Assembly: GCF_005233515.1 (NCBI RefSeq)
Contig: NZ_QFZZ01000001.1
Span: 525,320 to 589,319, forward strand
DNA length: 64,000 nucleotides
Reading direction: 5' to 3'
Source of the DNA: Pseudomonas sp. CFBP13508
GTDB lineage: Bacteria > Pseudomonadota > Gammaproteobacteria > Pseudomonadales > Pseudomonadaceae
The notes under the pieces: generated by a model
Told to the model about the DNA's origin: nothing
The model's input: the letters and a program-made list of their open reading frames with translations, nothing else
The model's database searches: none
Program-made: the position numbers and the translations under genes
Part shown: positions 57,013 through 64,000 of the stretch, piece after piece
Layout of the letters: every line of letters begins with the position of its first letter
Position numbering within the stretch: the first letter of the stretch is position 1

Positions 57013-58755
57013 TTACTTCTGCGCTACTTCCGCAGGATCGGGATGCTTGGGTTTCATCAAACTGAAGTCAATCAACGCCCGCCGCGGTGCCTGATACGGA
57101 TCGCCAATCAGCAGCTTGCGCGGTACGAAGTTGTCGCTGACCAGGCTTTTGCTGCGATCCAGTTCATCGGAGCTCAGCCCGGCCAGGTCCGCCCAGGTGT
57201 GAATGAGCTGCGAGCTGCTGTATGGACGGCTGAGGTCGCCGGCGAAGTTCCAGTCGTGATTTTCCTTCCACTTCGGTGAAGCCCAGGCCATGAACGGGAT
57301 GGTGTACATCGGCGCGGTCGGTTTGTTTTCGTTGCGGCCGAGAGTGCTGTGGCCGGCCGAGTCAAAGACGTCTTCGCCGTGGTCGGACAGGTACAGCAAA
57401 AAGCCGTTCGGGTCGGATTTGGCGTAGTCCTTGATCAGGCTCGAGACCACGAAGTCGTTGTACAGCACGGCATTGTCATAGCTGTTGTAAGTCGGTACCT
57501 GATCGTCACGCACGCCAGCCGGAACGCCTTGGCGATCCTTGAACTTGTCGAACGTCGGCGGATAACGGTACTGATAGCTCATGTGCGTACCGAGCAGGTG
57601 CACGACGATAAGTTTGCGTTCAGCCGGATCAGTCAGAGCCTTGTTGAACGGCTCGATGACGTCGCCATCGTATTGCGCCGAGTTCTGGTTGCGGTTGTTG
57701 TTCAGGTACACCTGCTCGTCAGCCTGTTCGGAGAAGGTCGTGAGCATGGTGTTGCGCTTGGTCATGGTCTGCTGGTTGGTGATCCAGAAGGTCTTGTAAC
57801 CGGCCTGTTTCATCACGCTGACCAGCGATGGCGTCGACAGGTACAGATCCGGGTTCTGCTCATCGGCGAAGGTCAGCACTTGCTGCAGCGCCTCGATGGT
57901 GTACGGGCGCGGGGTAATGACGTTGTCGAAGATCGCCAGTTGATCCTTGAGCTTGTCCAGTTCCGGCGTGGTGTTGCGCGGATAACCGTAGAGGCTCATG
58001 CGTTGACGGTTGGTCGACTCACCGATGACCAGCACCAGCGTCGCCGGCTGACCGGCCGAGGCGTCCTTGAGGTTTTTCAGCGGCGCGATCTTGCTGGCAC
58101 TGTCGAGCATGCCTTGCATGTCCTCCAGCGTTTCCAGATAGCGGTGATAGGCGACGGCCATCTGCCACGGCACGGCAGGCTCGATGCGGGTTTCGAATTT
58201 CTCGAAACCTTCGGCGAAATTGCCCATGCGCATCGTCTGTTTGATCAACGGGTAGCCAGCCACGGCGACCACGATCGCGGTCGCGGCAACCAGTGCGCGT
58301 CCGCGGGGCATGTACACCGGGCGCAGGCGTGTCCACAGAAAATAGGCGAACGCGGTATGGGCGAGGAACGCCGGGATCATCCACCAGGCGAAATACTGGG
58401 TCATGTACTCGCCGGCTTCCGACACGTTCGACTCGAACATGATGAAGATGACGCTCTGCGAAAATTCCTGCTGATAGATAAAGAAGTAACCCAGGCTGGC
58501 CATCGAGCAGGCCCACAGCACCACACCGATGATCGCCGCAAGCAGGCGAGTCTGTTTGGGGAACAGCAGCATCGGCGCCAGCCACAGCGCGCTCATCACG
58601 AATGCCTGACGAAATCCGGTGAAGCCGGACGTGCCAGTCAGCTGGATCAGCAGTTGGGTAATACCCGAGAAGTACCAGAAGAAGACGAACAGCCAGATGA
58701 ATCCGGCCCAGTCGAACCCGGTCGCAGTCGTTTTGCTGCGTTTGAACAATGCCAT
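57013..58755 (-). CDS. cptA: CptA-type phosphoethanolamine transferase
   Basis: The 580-residue product transfers phosphoethanolamine to lipopolysaccharide at the outer face of the inner membrane. The first ~175 residues hold five membrane segments. The rest is the periplasmic alkaline-phosphatase-fold domain: VIGESTNRQRMSLYGY has the nucleophile Thr248, and LSDHGEDVFDSAGHS carries the zinc ligands. It resembles CptA (core heptose modification) more than EptA (lipid A), but the target cannot be certain. GGAGCGC precedes the ATG. It is followed by a terminator and forms a single-gene unit. Confidence 0.85.
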   Translation of the reverse strand: MALFKRSKTTATGFDWAGFIWLFVFFWYFSGITQLLIQLTGTSGFTGFRQAFVMSALWLAPMLLFPKQTRLLAAIIGVVLWACSMASLGYFFIYQQEFSQSVIFIMFESNVSEAGEYMTQYFAWWMIPAFLAHTAFAYFLWTRLRPVYMPRGRALVAATAIVVAVAGYPLIKQTMRMGNFAEGFEKFETRIEPAVPWQMAVAYHRYLETLEDMQGMLDSASKIAPLKNLKDASAGQPATLVLVIGESTNRQRMSLYGYPRNTTPELDKLKDQLAIFDNVITPRPYTIEALQQVLTFADEQNPDLYLSTPSLVSVMKQAGYKTFWITNQQTMTKRNTMLTTFSEQADEQVYLNNNRNQNSAQYDGDVIEPFNKALTDPAERKLIVVHLLGTHMSYQYRYPPTFDKFKDRQGVPAGVRDDQVPTYNSYDNAVLYNDFVVSSLIKDYAKSDPNGFLLYLSDHGEDVFDSAGHSTLGRNENKPTAPMYTIPFMAWASPKWKENHDWNFAGDLSRPYSSSQLIHTWADLAGLSSDELDRSKSLVSDNFVPRKLLIGDPYQAPRRALIDFSLMKPKHPDPAEVAQK

Positions 58756-58966
58756 TCAGCGCTCCAGCTCAATCATCAGACCCACGCCGGAAACGCTTCC
58801 ATGACACCGACGAACAGAGGCCGTACGCGCAGGCACGGCCAGAATGGGGCGGAGTATCCCCAAGGGCTTGTGAAAGATTTGTTAAGCGCCGCGTTTGTTG
58901 AGTATCAAGCGGTCATAGGTGCAACGTGTCGGGAACGACGGGGGCCGTTCCCGAAGCTGGCGGGGA

Positions 58967-59149
58967 TCAGGCGTGGGGTGCGCGCTGGACAACCGGACGC
59001 GGTTGCGGCTGCGAGCCCTGGGTCAATGCGCGCAATTGCGCCAATTCGTGCTTCAACTGGTCGCGCTCGTCTTTCAACTGGCGCAATTCATCGCGACGGA
59101 TCGTAACGTAGAGGGTTTGTGGCGGCATTGCTGTGTGTACTGTGCCCAT
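58967..59149 (-). CDS. Small coiled-coil protein, 60 residues
   Basis: The product has a short helical, highly charged core (RRDELRQLKDERDQLKHELA) with heptad character, suggesting a coiled coil. I recognise no family. GAGGTGAG lies just before ATG 59149. Confidence 0.55.
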   Translation of the reverse strand: MGTVHTAMPPQTLYVTIRRDELRQLKDERDQLKHELAQLRALTQGSQPQPRPVVQRAPHA

Positions 59150-59424
59150 TGCTCACCTCGCAAATGGCGTGCATCAACTGTAAGTCACTCCTCGTTCCGA
59201 GGCGCTTGACTTACTATCGGCGCCAATTTTGATTTCTTTTGCCCTGGAAGGGAACTTTTTTATTTTTCATGGTCGGTGTGTCTTCGGCAGGATTCGGGGC
59301 GTTATCACTCTGGATCGGGCACAATGCCCGGAAACTTCATCGCAACGCTCTGGACTAACCTCCATCAGTCGCGTTGGGCTATAACCAATGACACACATTT
59401 ATTTGTAGTAAGGAGCATCAGCAC

Positions 59425-60405
59425 ATGCAACTCGGGATTATTGGACTGGGCCGCATGGGCGGCAATATTGCGCGACGTCTGATGCTCAACGGGCACACCA
59501 CCGTTGTTTACGATCGCAATACCGCTTTCATCGATAACCTGGTCGCCGAGGGCTCCACTGGCGTCGCTGACTTGCCAGCGCTGGTCGCCGGCCTCGACAA
59601 GCCGCGCGCGGTCTGGGTCATGCTGCCGGCCGGCGCACCGACCGAAGACACAATCAACACCCTGAGCGAACTGCTCGAACCCGGCGATACCATCATCGAC
59701 GGCGGCAACACCAACTACAAGGACGACATTCGTCGCGCCAAGACGCTGAACGAGAAGGGCCTGCACTACATCGACGTCGGCACCTCCGGCGGCGTCTGGG
59801 GCCTGGAACGCGGCTATTGCATGATGATCGGTGGCGACGCCGAAACCGTGCAGCGTCTCGATCCGCTGTTCGCCGCACTGGCGCCGGGCATGGGCGACAT
59901 TCCGCGCACCAAGGATCGCAAGTCCGATGACCACCGCGCCGAGCATGGCTACATCCACGCCGGTCCCGCAGGCGCCGGGCACTTCGTGAAGATGATCCAC
60001 AACGGCATCGAGTACGGCATGATGGCCGCGTTCGCCGAGGGCTTCGACATCCTCAAGACCAAATCCAGCGAACGCCTGCCGGAAGATCAGCGTTTTGATC
60101 TCAACGTGGCGGACATCGCGGAAGTCTGGCGTCGTGGCAGCGTGGTTTCGTCGTGGCTGCTCGACCTGACTGCCGATGCGCTGGCCAGCGATCCGAAGCT
60201 CGACGGTTTCTCCGGCTCGGTAGCCGACAGCGGCGAAGGTCAATGGACCATCGAGGCGGCCATGGAGCAAGCCGTGCCGGTGCCAGTGCTGTCCAACTCG
60301 CTGTTCTCCCGTTACCGCTCGCGCGGGCAGGGCACCTTCGGTGACAAGATCCTGTCGGCACAACGCTTCGGCTTCGGCGGCCACGTGGAGACCGCGAAAA
60401 AATGA
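59425..60405 (+). CDS. gnd: 6-phosphogluconate dehydrogenase, decarboxylating
   Basis: The 326-residue product oxidises and decarboxylates 6-phosphogluconate to ribulose-5-phosphate. The dinucleotide site is [16 protein letters not shown], and the active site is [16 protein letters not shown], with Lys and Asn placed as in the family. It is the short (~300-residue) form, which often prefers NAD+. AGGAGCATCAGCAC precedes the start. It overlaps zwf by four bases. Pseudomonads carry several zwf genes, and the zwf-gnd pair resembles the zwfB-gnd locus of P. putida. Confidence 0.93.
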   Translation: MQLGIIGLGRMGGNIARRLMLNGHTTVVYDRNTAFIDNLVAEGSTGVADLPALVAGLDKPRAVWVMLPAGAPTEDTINTLSELLEPGDTIIDGGNTNYKDDIRRAKTLNEKGLHYIDVGTSGGVWGLERGYCMMIGGDAETVQRLDPLFAALAPGMGDIPRTKDRKSDDHRAEHGYIHAGPAGAGHFVKMIHNGIEYGMMAAFAEGFDILKTKSSERLPEDQRFDLNVADIAEVWRRGSVVSSWLLDLTADALASDPKLDGFSGSVADSGEGQWTIEAAMEQAVPVPVLSNSLFSRYRSRGQGTFGDKILSAQRFGFGGHVETAKK

Positions 60406-61925
60406 CCCATACGATCCGCAGAAAATCCAAGGCAGAACCCGCACCACCGACGACGCTTTTCTTGTTCGGTGCCCACGGCGACCTGGTCAAGCGCTTGCTC
60501 ATGCCGGCGCTGTACAACCTCAGCCGCGACGGCCTGCTCGACGAGAATCTGCGGATCGTCGGCGTTGATCACAACGCCATTACCGATGAAGCCTTCGCGC
60601 AAAAGCTTGAAGACTTCATCCGTACCGAAGTGGCGGCGAAGGTCGGCAAGGGCGATCAGATGCTTGATCCGGCCTTGTGGGCCAAGCTCGCCAAAGGTAT
60701 CAGCTACGTCCAGGGCGATTTCCTCGACGACAGCACTTATTCAGCCCTGGCGGCGAAAATCGCCGACAGCGGCACCGGCAATGCGGTGTTCTACCTGGCC
60801 ACCGCGCCGCGTTTCTTCAGTGAAGTGGTGCGCCGCCTCGGCAGCGCCGGTTTGCTCGAAGAAACTCCCGAAGCGTTCAGAAGGGTGGTGATCGAGAAGC
60901 CGTTCGGCTCCGACCTGCACACCGCCGAAGCCTTGAACGCGTGCCTGCTCAAGGTCATGAGCGAAAAGCAGATCTACCGGATCGACCACTATCTGGGCAA
61001 GGAAACCGTGCAGAACATCCTGGTCAGCCGGTTCTCCAACAGCCTGTTCGAAGCGTTCTGGAACAACCATTACATCGACCACGTGCAAATCACCGCGGCG
61101 GAAACCGTCGGCGTGGAAACCCGTGGCAGTTTTTACGAACACACCGGCGCATTGCGTGACATGGTGCCCAATCACCTGTTCCAGCTGCTGGCCATGGTCG
61201 CGATGGAGCCGCCGGCGGCTTTTGGCGCTGACGCGGTACGCGGCGAGAAGGCCAAAGTGGTCGGGGCGATTCGTCCCTGGTCCACCGAAGAAGCCCGGGC
61301 CAACTCGGTGCGCGGGCAGTACAGCGCTGGCGAGCGCGATGGCCAGCCATTGAAGGGTTATCGCGAAGAAGCCAACGTGTCTCCCGACAGCACCACGGAA
61401 ACCTACGTGGCGCTGAAGGTGATGATCGATAACTGGCGCTGGGTCGGCGTGCCGTTCTATCTGCGCACCGGCAAGCGCATGAGCGTGCGCGACACCGAGA
61501 TCGTCATCTGCTTCAAACCGGCGCCGTATGCGCAATTCCGCGACACGGAAGTCGACGAGTTGCAGCCGACTTACCTGCGTATCCAGATCCAGCCAAACGA
61601 AGGCATGTGGTTCGACCTGCTGGCCAAGCGGCCCGGGCCGGCGCTGAACATGGCCAATATCGAGCTGGGTTTTGCATATAAGGATTTCTTCGAGATGCAG
61701 CCTTCGACTGGCTACGAAACCTTGATCTACGACTGCCTGACCGGTGATCAGACGCTGTTCCAGCGTGCCGACAACATCGAGAACGGTTGGAGAGCGGTGC
61801 AGCCTTTCCTTGATGCGTGGCAGCAGGATGCCAGCGTCGAGTTGTATGCCGCTGGCGACGATGGCCCGCAGGCCGCCGAAGATCTGCTGACTCGCGATGG
61901 TCGCGTCTGGCACAGCCTGGGATGA
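60402..61925 (+). CDS. zwf: Glucose-6-phosphate dehydrogenase
   Basis: The 507-residue product oxidises glucose-6-phosphate to 6-phosphogluconolactone. The coenzyme motif reads [16 protein letters not shown] (His in place of the usual Ser in the GxxGDLxKR loop). The substrate site is [18 protein letters not shown] 60402 overlaps the gnd stop as ATGA. The HAD gene overlaps in the same way, so the three are one operon. A zwfB-like isozyme is likely by gene order. Confidence 0.93.
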   Translation: MTHTIRRKSKAEPAPPTTLFLFGAHGDLVKRLLMPALYNLSRDGLLDENLRIVGVDHNAITDEAFAQKLEDFIRTEVAAKVGKGDQMLDPALWAKLAKGISYVQGDFLDDSTYSALAAKIADSGTGNAVFYLATAPRFFSEVVRRLGSAGLLEETPEAFRRVVIEKPFGSDLHTAEALNACLLKVMSEKQIYRIDHYLGKETVQNILVSRFSNSLFEAFWNNHYIDHVQITAAETVGVETRGSFYEHTGALRDMVPNHLFQLLAMVAMEPPAAFGADAVRGEKAKVVGAIRPWSTEEARANSVRGQYSAGERDGQPLKGYREEANVSPDSTTETYVALKVMIDNWRWVGVPFYLRTGKRMSVRDTEIVICFKPAPYAQFRDTEVDELQPTYLRIQIQPNEGMWFDLLAKRPGPALNMANIELGFAYKDFFEMQPSTGYETLIYDCLTGDQTLFQRADNIENGWRAVQPFLDAWQQDASVELYAAGDDGPQAAEDLLTRDGRVWHSLG

Positions 61926-62743
61926 GTGATTTGTCGAAACAACCCATACGTTTTCTGCTCAGCGACATGGACGGCACGCTGTTGTTGCCGGATCACACAC
62001 TGAATCAACGCACCATTGACGCCGTGCGCTCGTTGCGCGAGGCCGGCGTGCTGTTCAGCCTCGCCAGCGGCCGCCCGCCGAAAGCCATGTTGCAGCAGAT
62101 CGAGGCGCTGGGCGTTGATCTGCCGACAGCGGCGTTCAATGGCGGCACCATCGTCAAACCGGACGGCACACTGTTGGCTGCGCATTATTTGCCAGCGACG
62201 ACCGCGCTGATTGCTTTGGCGCAGTTTGCCGATCAACCGGAGGTGGAAATCTGGGTGTTCAGCGGCGGTGACTGGCTGCTCAAGGATCCGCACGGGCCGA
62301 TGGTCCCGCGTGAACAGAGCGGCCTCGGCTATCCGCCGGTGGTGGTGGAAAGTTTTGAACCGTATCTGGAGCGCATCGACAAGATCGTCGCCACCAGCAA
62401 CAACACTGAGTTGTTGATCGAACTGGAGGCGCAGCTGTTGCCGAAGGTCAACGGCATGGCGCAAGTGTCGCGTTCACAGCCGGTGTATCTCGACGTCACT
62501 GCCCTGGAGGCCAACAAAGGCACCGCGTTGACGACGATTGCCGAATACCTCGGCGTGCCGCTGGAACAGACCGCCGTCATCGGCGACGGTGGCAACGACC
62601 CGGCAATGTTCAAATGCGCCGGTTTGTCGATAGCCATGGGCCAGGCGGAAGAGGCGGTGAAGCGTCAGGCTGATGTCGTTACAGCGTCAAACACCGAAGA
62701 CGGCGTGGTCCTGGCGATAGAGAAATACATCCTCCCGCACTGA
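61922..62743 (+). CDS. HAD-type sugar phosphatase (Cof/YbiV class IIB)
   Basis: The 273-residue product is a haloacid dehalogenase-type phosphatase. The four HAD motifs are visible: LLSDMDGTLL (nucleophile Asp), FSLASGRPP, the Lys region NKGTALTTI, and VIGDGGNDPAMF with the metal-binding Asp residues. Cap type IIB is judged from the Cof-like layout. The substrate is probably a sugar or sugar-phosphate metabolite, in line with the pentose phosphate operon. ATG 61922 overlaps the zwf stop. Confidence 0.88.
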   Translation: MSDLSKQPIRFLLSDMDGTLLLPDHTLNQRTIDAVRSLREAGVLFSLASGRPPKAMLQQIEALGVDLPTAAFNGGTIVKPDGTLLAAHYLPATTALIALAQFADQPEVEIWVFSGGDWLLKDPHGPMVPREQSGLGYPPVVVESFEPYLERIDKIVATSNNTELLIELEAQLLPKVNGMAQVSRSQPVYLDVTALEANKGTALTTIAEYLGVPLEQTAVIGDGGNDPAMFKCAGLSIAMGQAEEAVKRQADVVTASNTEDGVVLAIEKYILPH

Positions 62744-62761
62744 CCCAACACAAAAACCAAT

Positions 62762-62849
62762 GTGGGAGCGAGCCTGCTCGCGAAGGCGTCGGCACATTCA
62801 ACACCTTCATTGCCTGACCCAACGCGTTCGCGAGCAGGCTCGCTCCCAC
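62762..62849. repeat. REP doublet (inverted pair)
   Basis: The same inverted pair as at 6271, between the convergent HAD and NhaB genes. Confidence 0.9.
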
Positions 62850-62867
62850 AGGTTTATTCAGTGTTGC

Positions 62868-64000
62868 TTAGAGCCAGTAGCTCACCGCATACCAGCCCAA
62901 CAGTCCCATTACCACGGTATACGGCACCGCCATCCAGACCATGCGCCCGTACGACAACCGCACCAGCGGCGCGATTGCTGAGGTCAGCAGGAACAGAAAT
63001 GCTGCCTGACCATTCGGCGTCGCCACACTGGGCAAATTGGTGCCGGTGTTGATCGCAATCGCCAACGTTTCGAAGTGCTCGCGAGTCATGTGCCCGGCAA
63101 GGAAAGCCTGTTTCACTTCGGTGATGTAAATGGTTGCGACGAATACGTTGTCGCTGATCGCCGAGAGCAGGCCGTTGGCGATGAACAACATGCCCGGCTG
63201 CTGATCCATCGGCAATGCCAGAACCCACTGGATCAGCGGGGCGAACAGTTGCTGATCATGGATCACCGCCACCACGGCAAAAAACACCACCAGCAGCGCA
63301 GTAAACGGCATGGCGTCCTTGAACGCACTGCCGAGGCGATGCTCGTCGGTGATGCCGGTAAACGCAGTGATCAACACAATCACCATCAATCCGATCAGGC
63401 CGACTTCAGCCAGGTGAAACGCCAGGCAACCAATCAGAATCAGCGCCGCCGCACCTTGCACCAGCAGCGCCGCCGTCTGACGAGGCGTGCGTTTGGCGTT
63501 GTCCTCGGCGGCGTAGTTGGCCAAAACCGCGCGGACGTTGTCCGGCAGCAGCGTGCCGTATCCGAACCAGCGCAGCTTCTCCAGCAGCACGCACGTCACC
63601 AGACCCGCCACCAGTACCGGCAGCGACACCGGGGCAACTTTCTGGAAAAACTCGCCGAAATGCCAGCCCATCTCATGGCCGATCAACAGGTTCTGCGGCT
63701 CACCGACCAAGGTGCAGACCCCGCCCAGCGCCGTACCGACCGCGCCGTGCATCAGCAGGCTGCGCAGGAAGGCGCGGAACTGATTCAAGTCCTCATGGTG
63801 TCGCGACGGTAAATGCTGATCGTCACCGAATTCGCTGTCCTGACGCGGATCGTTGCCCGATGCGACACGGTGATACACCGAGTAAAAGCCGACAGCCGCA
63901 CTGATGATCACCGCCGTCACGGTCAGCGCATCAAGAAACGCCGAAAGAAACGCCGACAAGAAGCAGAACATCAGCGCGAGAATGGCTTTCGAACGCACGC
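62868..64000 (-). CDS. nhaB: Na+/H+ antiporter NhaB, C-terminal part (partial)
   Basis: About 377 codons are in the window; the gene continues beyond the right edge, where its N-terminal part would lie. NhaB exchanges protons for sodium at the inner membrane. Family features are [58 protein letters not shown] and [19 protein letters not shown]; these contain the substrate-binding Asp/Asn and Thr residues of the ion-transporter fold. The enzyme is otherwise ~500 residues. It converges on the gnd-zwf-HAD operon. Confidence 0.9.
   Translation of the reverse strand, partial: VRSKAILALMFCFLSAFLSAFLDALTVTAVIISAAVGFYSVYHRVASGNDPRQDSEFGDDQHLPSRHHEDLNQFRAFLRSLLMHGAVGTALGGVCTLVGEPQNLLIGHEMGWHFGEFFQKVAPVSLPVLVAGLVTCVLLEKLRWFGYGTLLPDNVRAVLANYAAEDNAKRTPRQTAALLVQGAAALILIGCLAFHLAEVGLIGLMVIVLITAFTGITDEHRLGSAFKDAMPFTALLVVFFAVVAVIHDQQLFAPLIQWVLALPMDQQPGMLFIANGLLSAISDNVFVATIYITEVKQAFLAGHMTREHFETLAIAINTGTNLPSVATPNGQAAFLFLLTSAIAPLVRLSYGRMVWMAVPYTVVMGLLGWYAVSYWL

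Overview
The window looks like chromosome of a fluorescent-group Pseudomonas. The support is gene content and order: a GlgE/TreS/GlgB plus TreY/TreZ/MalQ/GlgX/GlgA cluster arranged as in pseudomonads, pvdQ next to a Fur-like winged-helix gene and a FecR-type gene, a zwf-gnd pair, nhaB, and many copies of the short repeat GTGGGAGCGAGCCTGCTCGC that is typical of this group. No rRNA, tRNA, insertion sequence, prophage or CRISPR array was seen.

Layout. (1) 1-6265, plus strand: end of glgE, a trehalose synthase-maltokinase fusion, and glgB. These turn trehalose into maltose-1-phosphate and then branched alpha-glucan. (2) 6396-9566, minus strand: a beta-barrel outer-membrane protein, an EEP-family phosphatase/nuclease and a PIG-L deacetylase paralogue that lacks the predicted catalytic Asp. 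(3) 9718-23763, minus strand, reading from glgA leftwards: glgA, treZ, malQ, treY, a DUF2934 gene, glgX, then acyl-CoA dehydrogenase, PIG-L deacetylase, NodS-like methyltransferase and family 2 glycosyltransferase. Most joints are 4-base overlaps or 1-base gaps, so an uncharacterised amino-sugar or lipid-like modification cassette appears to be co-transcribed with trehalose/glycogen genes. (4) 24354-29565, minus strand: housekeeping and accessory genes ending in a chemoreceptor. (5) 30492-37542, minus strand: MdfA-like exporter, LuxE-like acyl-protein synthetase, a LuxC-like reductase fused to a PaaK-like adenylation domain, a second stand-alone adenylation protein and a GNAT protein. There is no luciferase. 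This looks like a carboxylic-acid-reducing biosynthetic operon with its own exporter, and I do not recognise it as a described pathway. (6) 37843-42487: iron-linked genes (Fur-like protein, pvdQ with a possible PvdS promoter, FecR-like anti-sigma factor) and a PepSY protein. (7) 42548-47402, minus strand: a very large toxin-like protein with a metallopeptidase-type C-terminus, interrupted by a frameshift in a run of eight T. (8) 47622-58755: dpkA, small conserved genes, a LysR regulator with a nitrilase, a purine permease, ZapE, DinB, a GNAT protein and a CptA-type phosphoethanolamine transferase. (9) 59425-64000: gnd-zwf-HAD operon and the C-terminal part of nhaB.

How it works together: regions 1 and 3 form a trehalose/alpha-glucan interconversion network (GlgA glucan to TreY/TreZ trehalose; trehalose to TreS/Mak/GlgE/GlgB glucan; GlgX and MalQ trimming). 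This is known to serve osmotic and desiccation stress in pseudomonads. All assignments come from reading the translated sequence and from remembered family motifs; no database search was run. Start sites were chosen from visible ribosome binding sites.
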